From Cyclina sinensis (Eukaryota > Mollusca > Bivalvia > Venerida > Veneridae): a stretch of 64,000 nt of DNA. Shown here piece by piece: positions 1-12,599 of this stretch. The translations under genes and the position numbers were made by a program. The stretch covers positions 19,584,251-19,648,250 of the forward strand of contig JAAONU010000014.1 in the NCBI GenBank assembly GCA_012932295.1. Direction: 5' to 3'. The number at the start of each line of letters is the position of its first letter. Position 1 is the stretch's first letter. Under the pieces are notes generated by a model. That model saw only the letters and a list, made by a program, of their open reading frames with translations. It was not told the origin of the DNA and made no database searches.

Positions 1-136
1 AAAATTTCGACCTTTTTTCAGTGTCTATGATCATACTTTCTTAGCGGCAAGTTATAATCTAATATAATCTATAAATTTTGATACATTGAAGGGCCGTTCA
101 CTGAAATGTAAGAACTTGTTGCCTGACACATATTTT

Positions 137-210
<74 letters not shown>

Positions 211-2090
211 TTCCTTTTTATCTAAACTGTTAACGAAAAGGAAACGTGATTAAAACTATGAGATACTTTCTGAAGATATGTTATTTTCCTTGTTAACATA
301 TTACAGAAAAACGTTAAGTGACCACTCACGCATGTGTCATAGATGCATCAATGCAGGAATAATACAGGGAAGTTTTAATCATAAAACGCTGCGCAGCATC
401 TAAAGCATTATCCCACAAAATAAATATTTGGATGACATATATTTATTTTGTAATAACGAGATAAGACTTCGTAAAATAATTATTACAATAACACCGAAAA
501 GTTTATTCCATAAAACGAAAAAGTTATATTGCGATAATGAACAAAAATCAATGTGGAAGAACAAACTAAACCTTAATTGTTTATTTCATATAAGCAATCA
601 CTTCATTTGATTTTTTAACGTGTAGAAGTGGTCAGAAATAAAAGCATCGGACTCCCGGTCTGAGGGTCACTTTTTCAAACTCCACAAGAGGTAAGAGTCC
701 TGAAGGATTCTCGGCACTTCACACTCGTGACCCCAGAACTGGTTTGAACCAAGAAAGCAGTCATCAAATTGGATTAAGGTGGTCCAATGGTGACGAATTT
801 GGATGATTTGTGATGTTTGTCGCACATCCATATTATCGATGTAGTAAAATTGCGAAGTTATATTTAAATGGTAATCTGAAAAGAAGGGTTTTCTGCATCA
901 CCGCTTTTATTTTGCTTGTAATTTTACGACAGTTAGAGTTACCTCCCTTATACACATATCGCTTTTAGTGTTAATTGAAATATGTAAACACAAGTTAACT
1001 GCCTAAAAATTAAATGGATTATGCGCAATAACTAAATTGTACATGTGATTACATCTATATGCAGTATTTCTCACGATATTGATAGTTTTCTTATTGCTTT
1101 AATGTTTTTGTCCATGCTGGTAAAAAATGTCAGTGTAAACATTCATAATCATTACATGCCTTGCACATTATGCTGCGAAATTCATGTATCTACTGAAAGA
1201 ATACATCTGTACCTTTGTGTCTACACCATTAGATTATCTGACATTTTTATTCCGATAAATCTGTTGATTAGGGGTGGGGTATTATTATTTTGGCTTTATT
1301 GTCTGTTTGTTGTGTTCGTCTTACCGTCGCAAATTCGTGCTCCGCTTGATATTATAACCACTTCGCTATAACATAAAGCTTAAATTACATTTAGATAAAC
1401 CTGTCAAAGAAATTATTACAGAGCGCAATTTATTTACGTAATTTCATGCACTATTTCGCAGACACAGAACTCATCAATGAATTTTTTTCATGAAAATAAC
1501 CAAATATCGAAAACTAGTTAAAACAAACTCTCGGACGCCCTTCATCCCTATTTGCAGCTCTCGTTGCTGTTCTATTCTTGGCGCTTGTTTTAAACAGCTT
1601 TTGTTCTGTCATGGAATATGTAACAACGCATATTTATTTTATTTATTTAATTATTTTCAGGTCCAGTACACACAATATTCTAATTCTTAAGTATGTGATG
1701 TAAGACTTAGTACATATAAATTATATAATATAACTATTTTATATAGGATGAAAGTAGAAATTTACGCATCACTGGAAAATCGTTCGAATGTTGTATTAAA
1801 GAAAGCAAGTAATTTTAATACAAAGTATAATATTATGTCTTTACATGCAAGAATATAATGAATACATTATAAAATATAACATTTGAAAAATCAACTACGA
1901 TCAGCTTATATTTGTAATTGATGGCCGTATTACCGTTGAACTAAAAATGGAAATATATTAAAAATGGAACAGTTTTACAATTTTATATTTTGCAAGATAA
2001 ACATTTCAAGGGTGCATTTCTAATCAGTCACTCATTTGAATGAAATCATTAAACTGTTTATTTAGTTTGCATCCTGCAGGAATCACTAAT
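1..2090. other. gene-free AT-rich DNA
   Basis: Only short open frames with no recognisable domain or splice-supported exon are seen. Apart from the AT dinucleotide run, no repeat structure stands out. Confidence 0.5.
141..206. repeat. (AT)n microsatellite
   Basis: About 33 uninterrupted AT dinucleotides. Confidence 0.97.
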
Positions 2091-2097
2091 GATAGGA

Positions 2098-2345
2098 GAG
2101 GATCAGTGGTTCAGTGGTTATGCGCTTGACTGGTTATTTTCGAGACGCGATTTCGATCCCTCGCACCTCAACTACCACTACGGTTTTTTGTTTGAGACCT
2201 TAAACCTAGGTCCCATGTTTCAGTGCTATACACAGAACATGGACATAGAAAACAGAGGTGTCTTTGGACTGTAATGCTTTCTGTTTCATGCACTATCTGA
2301 GACAGCCTAATACAAATAACCTCTTAAGGGGCGTCGATCGTATCG
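2098..2345 (+). mobile_element. tRNA-derived SINE copy
   Basis: The head contains a pol III A-box-like stretch (tggttcagtgg) and, about 50 bases on, a B-box-like stretch (gatttcgatcc). The tail (gctttctgtttcatgcac) recurs in copies near 22.5 kb (+), 38.7 kb (-) and 48.9 kb (-), so this is a dispersed family rather than a tRNA gene. No tRNA cloverleaf can be drawn. Confidence 0.65.
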
Positions 2346-2907
2346 GTATTGACGATAGAAAAAGTCTGGGGAATTATTCAAATAGTTGACGTTCTAAGCA
2401 TTTATTTGAATGATGTTTCATTTTAATATGTCAGTTCTAAAGAGTTTTTATCAAATGTTTTCTGAAGAGTGAAACATACTTCTATGGCCAAAAAAATGCA
2501 AGACACCAAAGTGCATTACTAATATGCTGTACGTTAGGTAAATAAATTTCAGTCTTGCTGTAGTTAATAAAAATCAAGCGAAATTTATCTCAATAAAATC
2601 CATTTCTCTATCATATTTAAACACATTATTTACCTAAATAAATGCAAATAAACAAATAATAACAATGAAAAAAATCTAATTCAACACATTATATGAAGCT
2701 TGCTTTATTGTTTCAACGCTCGCCTCTGAACGTTAAGAAAAATCTAATGATTGCACGTTGTTAAATCTAGGGCCGCAAATAATCACAGTGCAGCAGAATC
2801 AGGATGTCAAACAATCTCCGGCTTCAGACGCCTGCTGTAAGTGTTAAGACTGAACATTTTTAACTTATATGAAAAATGACTATAAAGCAAGTGTGTGTGT
2901 GTTTGGC

Positions 2908-2961
2908 GGGGCGGGGGGGGGGGGGGGGGGGGTGAGTAGGATCATGGTGAGGGGGGGGGGG
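2908..2961. repeat. poly-G tracts (two runs)
   Basis: Two guanine runs separated by about 16 bases follow a short GT repeat. They could form G-quadruplexes. Exact run lengths in such tracts are often unreliable in assemblies. Confidence 0.85.
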
Positions 2962-3187
2962 TCTACACATGCCACCTAAGACATGTGTGCCATATGGCAG
3001 ACGGTTCAAATACCACATTAGATATCAATATTTTGGTTACTCTGTATTCATCGAAGAAAAGAGAGTAAAGAGTGCTATGGCGTCATATCGCTCAAATGGT
3101 TACAATTGAAACATACCACAATACCGGTATACGTCAGTTGTAAATTCTGCTTTCTAAACTGTACACATGGAACACATGTCATGGAAG

Positions 3188-3560
3188 TAGCTTCAAAACA
3201 GAAAATAGGTCAATAGGTTAAGGTTAACCAAGGTCCAAGTGGAAGTATGTATGTAAACTTGCACAAAAAGTTAAAACTTCTATGACGTAGTTTCAAAATC
3301 AAGAAAGTAGGTCAGATGGCAAAAGTCAAGATCAGCAGGATTAAAGTTAAAATCGACATGCAAAAAATTTATAAATAGTTAAAATTTCATTGTTGTAGCT
3401 TCTAAAACAAGGAACGTTAGGTCAAGGTCAGCTAATGTCGAATTTTAAGTTCTGCAAAATTTAACGACTAGTTAAAGTTTAAATTACGTAGCTTCAAAAA
3501 TAAAGAAAGTAGATCAGGTCATATAAAGGTCAAGGACAAAGGTGTATGAACGTTAAGTAC
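3188..3560. repeat. ~100-bp tandem repeat, about 4 diverged units
   Basis: The phrase tagcttcaaaa followed by an 'aagaaagtaggtca'-like stretch recurs at 3188, 3288, 3396 and 3489. Units are 93-108 bases and diverged. Confidence 0.7.
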
Positions 3561-3604
3561 CTTTCCAGCCGATCCAATGGAAAACAAGGCAGTCTGAAGG
3601 ACAG

Positions 3605-3826
3605 CTAAATCCCCTTCCGCAGCGGACATGAATGTGTACTTCTTGACCTTTAACCAACCATGACCTTGATGTTGTGCCATGCATATTATAAGCACATAGT
3701 CTCATGATAGTAATAAATTTGTGCAAAGTTATTTAAAATCTTCCATAAAGTCAAAATGTTATGGAGAACATATAACATTGACCTTGGGGTAGCAACCTTG
3801 ATGTTGGGTTCTGCACATCGTGTGAC
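3605..3826 (+). mobile_element. truncated copy of the 5445-6107 TIR element
   Basis: Starts with the same end sequence (ctaaatccccttccgcag) and follows the 5445 copy closely to about 3826. Similarity then stops abruptly at 'cacatcgtgt', where a different element begins. Confidence 0.75.
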
Positions 3827-3830
3827 CCAG

Positions 3831-4944
3831 TCTTACCGAAACTCATAAAAAATGTACTGGACAGGAGGTCTTGTGACGCTCAAAATTTTACTGGACCTCA
3901 CACAAGTTTACTGGACAGTTGAAGTACATACATAATTTACGTTTTTACCCAGATGACCTTTGTTAACCTCCGCATTGCCAAACTTCTTGCACCTGTTACG
4001 TCACGCTTTGCTACTTCTGTGGCGAAGGGAAAATCCCGGGATCGCCTTTAGAAAAGCCGGGATCGTATTAAACATATAGTAAAACCGGGAATATACCACC
4101 TGCCATAGGTGTCATCGATAAATTATCAAACTGTGAAACATCTTCTTTGATCAACATCGACACCTTCACGAGCCGCACTTTGTCATTAAAACATAGATTA
4201 ATTTGCCATGTGACACATTAAAATAATTTTGATTATCGACATTTTTACAGTTAAACATGCCTACAATTAAGATTCTATTATATTAAGATGTTGAGTTTTC
4301 AAACTACATTACCGTTTTGCATACTCAATTAATATCTTTGTCTAACTCTGAATTATCTTAATTGTGATAAAATTTCTGCATTTCAAGTTAGTTAAATTGC
4401 AAAGTGATATAGCTTTAATGATAATTTAATCTTAATTTTAAATCAACATAATGGTCAATATATATGATATATAATCAATTAATATACTTTTTTATACCAA
4501 CAAATTACGACAAATATCAAAACCCAAACAGTTTATTGGTTTCCCTATATGTTTAATACGATCCCGGATCCCGGGCGTCCCGGATCCCGGGATTTTCCCT
4601 TCGCCTATTTCTGTACTGATCAGGGGAAGTAACCACTGCGGAGATTTTGCCGCATTGCATCATGTTGATTCCTCGCGTTCGTACCGTATGGGCATGTAAA
4701 CAGGAACCAGTAGGAACCACCGATCACACTACGTCATCAAAAACTGTTTTCCGGTAAAAGCGCGTCATTAGAATTTCCTCGAATTTCGGATAATAACGAA
4801 AGTAGGACATAATTCTATTTTTAAAACTGTCGGAAAACCAGTTTTTTTTAAAACGGACATGCGGTCTTGTGTTCTGCTTCATTTAATCGGACCTACAGAT
4901 TTTTTACCGGACAGGTCCGTCGGTCCGACGGAGTTTCGGTAAAG
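3831..4944. mobile_element. possible TIR element hosting a nested MITE
   Basis: The left end (cttaccgaaactc, then tactggacagg nearby) is mirrored at the right end (gagtttcggtaaag with cggacaggtcc nearby). The inverted match is short and interrupted, so the boundaries are tentative. The 4021-4605 element lies inside it. Confidence 0.4.
4021..4605. mobile_element. MITE with ~60-bp TIRs and 9-bp target duplication
   Basis: The left end begins ggcgaagggaaaatcccggg and the right end is its reverse complement. The inverted match continues to the pair around tacgatcccgg. The flanks are tacttctgt (4012-4020) and tatttctgt (4606-4614), a 9-bp duplication with one mismatch. No coding capacity is seen. 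A 9-bp duplication with long TIRs is compatible with a Mutator-like origin, which is inference. Confidence 0.75.
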
Positions 4945-5039
4945 GATATCCATTTCTATGAAATTTTCTTTAACAAATTCTTACTTATTACGTAAACTCC
5001 GAATAATTTATTTTGATGGAAAATTGAAAGTCATTATTC

Positions 5040-5237
5040 TCAAATGATAAGAGGACCCGGATTAAGTTCTACGTCACCGGACAAACTTATAAGCAAACCA
5101 ATATATAGCCTATAACTAATACAAAGCAAATCATAAAAGAAAAGTGAAAAATATTCGACGTTACGCGTGTAACCAATTGTTTTAAAGTCAAAAATTCCTG
5201 TGAATATAATAATACTTGTTACAAGTTTTATATTCAT
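5040..5237 (-). pseudogene. non-LTR retrotransposon relic with 2A-like peptide
   Basis: A 65-residue frame ends in a canonical 2A-type motif, SGDVELNPGP (core at 5052-5078), then a stop three codons later. 2A (DxExNPGP) peptides make ribosomes skip a peptide bond and are known at the N-termini of some invertebrate non-LTR retrotransposon proteins, where an endonuclease/reverse transcriptase follows. Here nothing recognisable follows, so the copy looks truncated just after the 2A. The hydrophobic leader resembles 2A regions that can act as signal sequences, but that is inference. The motif is read directly; assignment to a retrotransposon is by family knowledge. Confidence 0.6.
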
Positions 5238-5444
5238 ATTTTTTTCCGGATATTGATACGAGAAATCTTAAAAACAATAACGTAATTAATTTGATTATGG
5301 AATTGGCCGAAAATAACACAGACAGAACTCTCGCATTGGTCAACTGCTGTCGGTTATTAAATGACATCACAGATGCCCGCAAAGACATTAGATCATTACC
5401 CATTTGGGTATAAGTTAAGTTTAGCAAAGCAGTCTGAAGAACAG

Positions 5445-6107
5445 CTAAATCCCCTTCCGCAGCGGACATGAATGTGTACTTCTTGATCTTTAACCAACCA
5501 TGACCTTGATGTTGTGCCATGCATATTATAAGCACATAGTCTTATGATAGTAATTATTTGTTATTTAAATTCTTCCATAAAGTCAAAAAGTTATGGAGAA
5601 CATTTAACCTTGACCTTGGGGGTAGCAACCTGGATGTTGGGTTCTGCACATCGTGTCATAGTGGTGATCATTTGTGTAAAGTAATTAAAAAACTTTTCGT
5701 AAACCAAGTTAGTAAGTTATAGAGCAGACGTGAAATGTGGATATTTTACCATTAACTGTGACCTTGACCTTGTAGATAGCAACCCAATTATTGTGCTCTG
5801 CACATTGCCTCATAATGGTGATCACTTGTGCCAAGTTTTTTGAAAAAATTTTCAGCGGTTTAAAAGTTATGGAGCGGACACGAAATGTAGACTTTTAACA
5901 CTTGACCTTTAAGTGTGACCTTGGCCTTGAGGGTACCAACCCAATTATTGTGCTCTGCACATCGACTCATAATGGTGATTACTTGTGCCAAGTTTTTTTT
6001 TTAATTTTCAGCAGTTTAAAAGTATTGGAGCGGACACGAAAGTGTTACGGACGGACAGACGGAGGCCATTCCTATAATCCTCTCCCCGCTTTGCGGAAGG
6101 GGATTAG
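5445..6107 (+). mobile_element. ~663-bp non-autonomous TIR element
   Basis: The ends are inverted: ctaaatccccttccgcag at the left and gcggaaggggattag at the right. The interior holds about three diverged ~165-bp units, each with 'gtgaccttg', a 'ctctgcacat' stretch, 'aatggtgat' and 'atggagcggacacgaaa'. It has no real coding frame, and open frames here are repeat translations. A truncated copy lies at 3605-3826. Confidence 0.75.
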
Positions 6108-6109
6108 AA

Positions 6110-7190
6110 ATAAGAGTGTACCTAGGTAGGTGAGGGTGGGAACCTTGGTACCTGAATTCGTCTAGAGCTCATCTAATTAAATAGGCAATACTGAAATATC
6201 TTCTCTTCAGCGGAGCCAATCTTGACCCAGGAGCCATGATTTGTTAAAACAAGGTAGAATTCTAATAGACAATGCCACACAGCAAATATCTAAACTCTAG
6301 GTCTTATGGTTTTCTGAGAAGAAGATTATTTTGTTTTTCCTATATTAGTGTATATGAAATGTAGTGACCCCTGGAGTTGGACCAATTCTGAACCTAAAAG
6401 CCATGATGGTAGAGGTCTACTTGGTGTTACTATAAACCAAATATCTAAGCTCTAGTTCTTGTGATTGCAAACAATAAGATTGTTTTAAGAATGGCCTTAC
6501 AAATATCTACTTCATATCAGTTGTCTAGAAAATTGATGAAATTTGTACGCCTGCTGAAATTTGCCTAAAAGAGTGACAACTTACTATCCGCTCAATAGGA
6601 TAATAAATTAAGTTTTGAAATCAAATTCGAGTTAACGTTTTATTATTCTGAAATCTGTTTTGTCTTGTTGGTCTTCACTGATGAATCTTCTTTATAAGTT
6701 TAATAATCTTTACATATAAAGATAATTAACAATTTGTCAAAAAGTGCTGTGTTTCTTTCAATTTCAGAGTCTATAAGCTTAATTTAGACTTTATAGTTTA
6801 AGTCTAAATTTGTGAAAAAGGTTCATTTCTGCACTATGTAAATCTATTACCAAGATGTAAATCATCTCAAAAACCACAGAAAAAAATGTCGTTGGTTTGA
6901 ATTTCGCCTGTAGACCACCATAAAACAAGTCTAAATAACCTATTTCCTTGTCGACGCAAAATAAATAAGTTTTAACCTAACTAATTGGTCATGACGGTTA
7001 CTGTTTAAAAATTAAGACTCATGAACTACCTATTCTACAACAGAACACTAAATAGTGAGTGGGCAAGCAATCTTACGTTCTAAAGTGGACGTTGCAGTCT
7101 CTAGTTTCTAGTCTCCAAACAACTGATATGTGAGAAGTTAGCAGTAAACAGTGACTTAAGCACAAAGCATTACAATTTATATAGTAAAAC
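6110..7190. other. gene-free interval
   Basis: AT-rich DNA with no supported exon or element. Two 'accttggtacctgaattcg / gaccaattctgaacctaaaag' stretches suggest an old diverged duplication. Confidence 0.4.
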
Positions 7191-8320
7191 TATTGTCCTG
7201 CTGGAATGCCCTGCTGGCGGAGGAACCTAGCAAGGCATCACAAAATATAGTTTAAAATCAATGCCCTGCTGGAATGCCGTGCTGGCAGATCAAACTGGCA
7301 GGGCATTCCAAAATATAGTGCAAATCAAAGCCCTGCTGGAATGCCTTTCTGGTAGAGCAACCTGGCAGGGCATTCCAAAATATAGTGTAAAATCAATGCC
7401 CTGCTGGAATTCCCTGCCTACAGATAAGTCTAGCAAGGCAATCCGAAATATAGTGTAAAATCAACGCCCTGCTGGAACGCCTGCTGGCACAGCAACCTAG
7501 CAGGGCGTTCCGAAATATAGTGTAAAATCAATGCCATGCTGGAATGCCCTGCGGGCAGAGCAACCTAGCAGGGCATTCCAAAATACAGTGTAAAATTAAT
7601 GTCCTGCTAGAATGCCCTGCCTGCAGAGCAACCTAGCAGGACATTATGAAATATAGTGTAAAATCAATGCCCTGCTGTTATGCCCTGCTGGCAGAGCAAC
7701 CTAGCAGGACATTCCGAAATATATTGTAAAATCCTTGCTGGCAGAGCAACCTAGCAGGGCATTAAGACATAAATTGTAAAGTCAATGTCCTGCTGGAATG
7801 CCCAGCTGACAGAGCAAACTAGCAGCACATTACGAAATATGGTGTAAAATCAATGCTCTACTTGAATGCCCTACTGGCAGAGCAACCTTGCAGGGCAATA
7901 CGAAATAAATTGTAAAATCAATGCCCTGCTAGAATGCCCTGCCTGCAGAGCAACCTAGCAGGGCATTAAGAAATAAATAGTTAAATCAATGTCCTGCTGG
8001 AATGCCCTGCTGGCAGAAGAACCTAGCTAGGCATTCAGAAATATGGTGTAAAATCAATGCCCTGCTGGATAACCTTGCTGGCAGAGCAACCTGGCAGGGC
8101 ACTACGAAATAGCAAATAAAATAAATGCCCCCTTCTGTGATGCCCTGCGGGCAGAGCAACCTAACAGGACATGTAGATCAACTTAGCATGGCATTATGAA
8201 ATACTGGCTAGAATGAATGCCGTGCTGGAATGACCTGCCTGCAGAGCAACCTAGCAGGGCATTCCGAAATATAGTCTTAAATCAATGCTCTGCAGGAATG
8301 CCCGTCTGACAGAGCAACGT
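7190..8320. repeat. ~69-bp palindromic satellite, about 16 units
   Basis: Units start with 'atgccctgctggaatgcc', continue with 'gcagagcaacctagcagggc' and end in 'attccgaaatatagtgtaaaatca'. Unit starts fall at 7261, 7328, 7397, 7465 and 7531, a period of 66-69 bases. The arms gccctgctgg and ctagcagggc are near inverse complements, so each unit can fold as a hairpin. Open frames in the block are translations of the repeat. Confidence 0.92.
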
Positions 8321-8330
8321 TGTGTGATGT

Positions 8331-9189
8331 CTGCTGGCCCTTCAGTTTTTCGCCTAGCCCGCAACTTGTATCCCGTGTTCCTGTACCGTGTCATGTGGCC
8401 CTTGGCGTAATTATGACGTAAGTGTTTAGTATAATTACTTTATTTTGCATATCTAAAGCAAGGACAGTAACTGTGTTCATATTTCAGACTCGCCTGTAGT
8501 AGATAACATCTACAATAAAAATGTAACGTTTCCGAGTTGAGACTCCGGATGGACGGACGCAAGGGCGGACGGATAACGTCAAAACTTAATTTCTCCGCCT
8601 GCGGTGAGGATGACGAAATAAACTTGATTAAAGTCGAACTAAAAGATGCATCTTTTATTATTGATTATGTCCTGTTTAGTTAAGGCCTACACCGCGATTT
8701 AGCAAAATGAAATTTCACAGTATTGTATTCGACGTTTTTGAAATAGAAAATGGAGTAATTTGTCTTAGATAAGTACATCTTGTTGATAAGAAATCATAAA
8801 TTTGCCATTTCACAGACTTTTTGTGGGTCTGTCGCACGTTGTTAACATAGTCGTTCGTTCATATTCCATGTTAAAAAGGAATTACCACACATTATCATTG
8901 AGTCTGACGGAATAAAAATAATTGTTAGCCAACAATTGAAATATCATTTTAAACATTAATATACAGTACTTATTTATCTAAAATGCACTACACTTCAAAA
9001 GGTATTCCACTTTAGTCATTGTGGTAATTATTAGTTAACCGTCTTTTCAATGCTTGTTTTTAAAGCTGCATTACAAAAGTATATGATGCCTGGTCAGCTT
9101 ACGTAGCAGAGCAAAGTATTGCTTTTGTTCCAGTTCTAGAATGAATGCACCATTTGTGCCATATTATATTCTAAAATATATTTAATGGA
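8331..9189. other. gene-free interval
   Basis: AT-rich DNA. A short 'ggacggacgcaagggcggacgg' stretch near 8550 resembles the ends of local dispersed repeats. No exon was found. Confidence 0.4.
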
Positions 9190-9248
9190 ATGCTGAATAC
9201 GATTGTCGCAGTCAATATAATAAGTCACAATGATAATAAGAATGATAA

Positions 9249-9468
9249 AGTAGTAACAGTAGACATAGAAGATGTAGTAGTAGTAGCAGTAGAAATAGAA
9301 GATGTAGTAGTAGTAGCAGTAGAAATAGAAGATGTAGTAGTAGTAGCAGTAGAAATAGAAGATGTAGTAGTAGTAGCAGTAGAAATAGAAGATGTAGTAG
9401 TAGTAGCAGTAGAAATAGAAGATGTAGTAGTAGTAGCAGTAGAAATAGAAGATGTAGTAGTAGTAGAA
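9249..9468. repeat. 30-bp tandem repeat, about 7 copies
   Basis: The unit is gtagaaatagaagatgtagt followed by agtagtagca. Most copies are identical. Because 30 is divisible by three, both strands stay open across the block: + reads VAVEIEDVVV repeats and - reads TTTTSSISTA repeats. No domain or supporting splice sites were seen, so it is treated as a minisatellite. Confidence 0.93.
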
Positions 9469-9559
9469 TTTATAATTATCATAAATAAAGGCAAAAATAT
9501 GCTTCTTTACGGGTTAATTGCAAATGACTTAGATTCGAATGTATTTTATGTTTAATAGT

Positions 9560-11975
9560 GGAGTAATCGTGTCACTAATTGCATAGCATTCAATTATATG
9601 TATGTTTAATACTAAAATAGTTAATAAATTTACTTACACGTTACCAAACCAAAAATGAACACACATAGAAATGAAAAAGTCATTATCCTCAACAATCCAT
9701 TCAAGGCACACCTTCAACAAAAGAAAATAACTGTACTCGGGTAGTCTCAAATAAGATATGAGTAATGTAATTTTACGTTAAAAGGATGTTGAAAAAGGTT
9801 CAATTGACCACTCACGCATGTATCAGAGATGAATCGCAGGGAAGTTTTTAACACAATAGTCTGCTGAGCACCTCAAGTGACATATCACAATTTTTAGTTG
9901 AAGCATTTTTTTCTATTTCCTTATAAGTATAAAATGAAATTACGTAAAATTGCTTGATTTTTCTCACTTTTAAAAAAAAAAAACGAAATGTTACTTCGTA
10001 AAAACATGCTTTTTCATGATCACATACCAAAATAAATGTGTCAATAAAAATTAAGAATTTGATCACTTCAGGCAACCCCCTAAATTTTAGATTGTTCCGG
10101 CATGAGACTTGCACAATTCTATTTCTTCAGGTTTCATAAACACAATACTGTGATTACAATATACAACAGGGGAACACAGATGCCCATTGCGGATTACTAT
10201 CGAAGTGCATACTTAACTGGACGCAAATTTACATCCCTAGACTGAAAGAGTTTATTGTTTCCTGCGTTACTATGTTTTATATACATAGGTGCGAAACAGC
10301 CTCATGGTATCACAAACTATTGTTTGTACCATAAATACTGTATATAACCTTTGCACAGTTGCTTGGAGCTCTATAAAACATCATCGTTTCTGAAAAAAAA
10401 ATGTCATTGATAAAGAGGTAGGTACCACGACAGTTGGAATTGACTTTACTGTTATCACACACTTTGTCAAGCAGACAAAACCTAAGTGGTTAAGCTGATA
10501 ACTCCATACAATGGTTGGAACGAGCCGGACAGCTCCTTGTATTTGAGGTCCCTAAAACAAGAACAATTGATTTTATTACAAACTCAAGAGTTCCTAGGTG
10601 GACCGCGAGCAAACTACGCTATAGTAAAACATCGATTCTGAATTTCTTTTATGGTTTTACTGTTATGAACTTGTTTCCTGCATTACATTGTCATGCATAG
10701 GGGTATATTTGACATACGTACTGTGAATGTGTGAGTTTGCTTATTTGAGATCCTTGCTTTTGTCCGTATTTTGCGGGAACGCGTGTGACATCATTGTTGC
10801 CCTTAGTTTTGTGAAAATGTGCCTACATTTGCAGCATTACATCGCTCTGTAAATGTTTTGTAATGAGTCAACTGGCTTGTTTTGTTTGTTTGTTTTTTCT
10901 TAAAGAACAATTCTTGCTACGAAGTGCTTCCCCCTATGTTAATAGCATACATTAAGTCTAAATCAAATCTAGTATGACTTTATCTGAGTAAAATGACAAT
11001 AAGACTTAAAAGTTAAAACTTCTTCCCAACGATAAAGACTTTTGTACAAAATGTTATGAATCACCTGTCATAAAATTAACTGCGATTTCCAGTCGATCTT
11101 AATTACGTTCATGCTTTACACTTCGAACCATCACGGATATATTTTGTGCAAACTGCAATGTATATTTCTAAACATGACTCCAGTATGCTATACACTTCGG
11201 GGAAATAATTTTGCAAAGTCAAGAGTTGTCATGTGAAAAAAGTGACAACTAAAACCTATAAAGGTATGCTAAACTTGTTGTTTTATGCACTCAGTATTTT
11301 GTTTTCCATTTACAATTAAACGAAGCATGAAGAGTGTAACAAGTTGAGATAATTTTGAAAAATAAACTACAGTTTTGGTTTTGTTCTCTTTATTTCAACG
11401 CAATGTTCTCTTTTTTTAAGTTAATCTCCAATATAGTTTATCAATTTAAAATATATTGTTTTAAAGAATTTCCCTCAAGTAGTTGTTAACTACGGCTCGT
11501 GATAAGAAATAGCTAAAGAACAAATAAAAAGCACGTGGTAAAGTTATGGTTTTTGTTATATGAAATTGAACCAGGTGTAAAATACGATGGCTTTGCAGAA
11601 TTTGTGAGTTGATTTTTTTTTCAAGTGCGCATCAGGTGAATAATTTCTTTTAATCTTTCATTTTGATCATTTTTATGCATTTTGGCTTCAATCAGAAAAG
11701 AAATATTCGAAGAAATATGGATGCATATAGCATCCCACGTGTGTAACATGAATCAATAATACTCAAACACATAAGTTTTGTTCTGACAGCGATTTATTTA
11801 GACGATATACTTGTAAATGTCTCAAAAGAAACACGAATTTAGTATTACAAATTTGCAGAACCACTTTAATCACAATTACCACGTGCATTTCATATAACAG
11901 TGAAAAGCTGATGTGATAGTACACGAGTTCGTTTCCTTGTAGATCGATTAACATAAATATGTGGAATTTGATATT
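9560..11975. other. gene-free interval
   Basis: AT-rich DNA without supported exons. A stretch near 9,810-9,850 (gaccactcacgcatg) repeats one near 319-336, so a dispersed repeat may be present. Confidence 0.35.
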
Positions 11976-11976
11976 T

Positions 11977-12590
11977 GAATTGTCAACTACCTTCTGGAAG
12001 GCAGTTGGGGATTCGGGTGAATTACCAGCTGAGGAACCTGATCATTCCAGAGAAGCGAATACAGTTCTGTTATGTTGTAGTGCCTTTTTCATGAACGTTT
12101 ATAAATAAATGTAGAATACAATTAAATAAATGTAATTAGTATTTAAAATCTCACTTAAGTTTGAATTACCAACTACCTTCTTGAAGGTAGTTTGGAATTC
12201 GGGCGTATTACCAACTGAGAAACCTGATCAACCCAGAGAAGCGGAGACAGTACTGTTATCTTAGCTTGTGGTGCTAACCTCATAAACGTTTGTGTATAAA
12301 AATTATCATATAACTGAAGTAATTTGTTTTTACTTAAGTTTGAATTACCAACTAACTTCTGAAAGGCAGTTGGGGATTCGGGCGAATTAAGAGCTTAGTT
12401 AATTGATCAACCCAGATGGGCTAAAATAGTTCTGTTATATTGAGATGCTAACTTTATATACGTTTATGTCAACCTATCTTATTGTTAAAGAAATGTGTTG
12501 TATTATCTTAAGTTTGAATTGCCAGCTACCTCCTGGAACGAGTTGGGGATTCGAATAACCAACTACCAAATGCCAACTACCGACCAACTT
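11977..12590. repeat. ~180-bp tandem repeat, 3 full units and a partial
   Basis: The header 'gaattaccaactaccttctg' with 'ggcagttggggattcggg' recurs at about 11,977, 12,160, 12,340 and 12,512. Each full unit also carries 'cctgatcaacccagag' and 'cagttctgttat'. Spacing is about 172-183 bases. Confidence 0.85.
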
Positions 12591-12599
12591 TACATTCAT

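Noticed and set aside
5188..5535. 115-residue - strand frame
   Set aside because: Runs across the boundary between a TIR element and flanking repeat DNA, so it is an accidental frame.
7190..8320. CRISPR array
   Set aside because: The ~69-bp repeats are contiguous, diverged and palindromic with no unique spacers, and the genome is eukaryotic.
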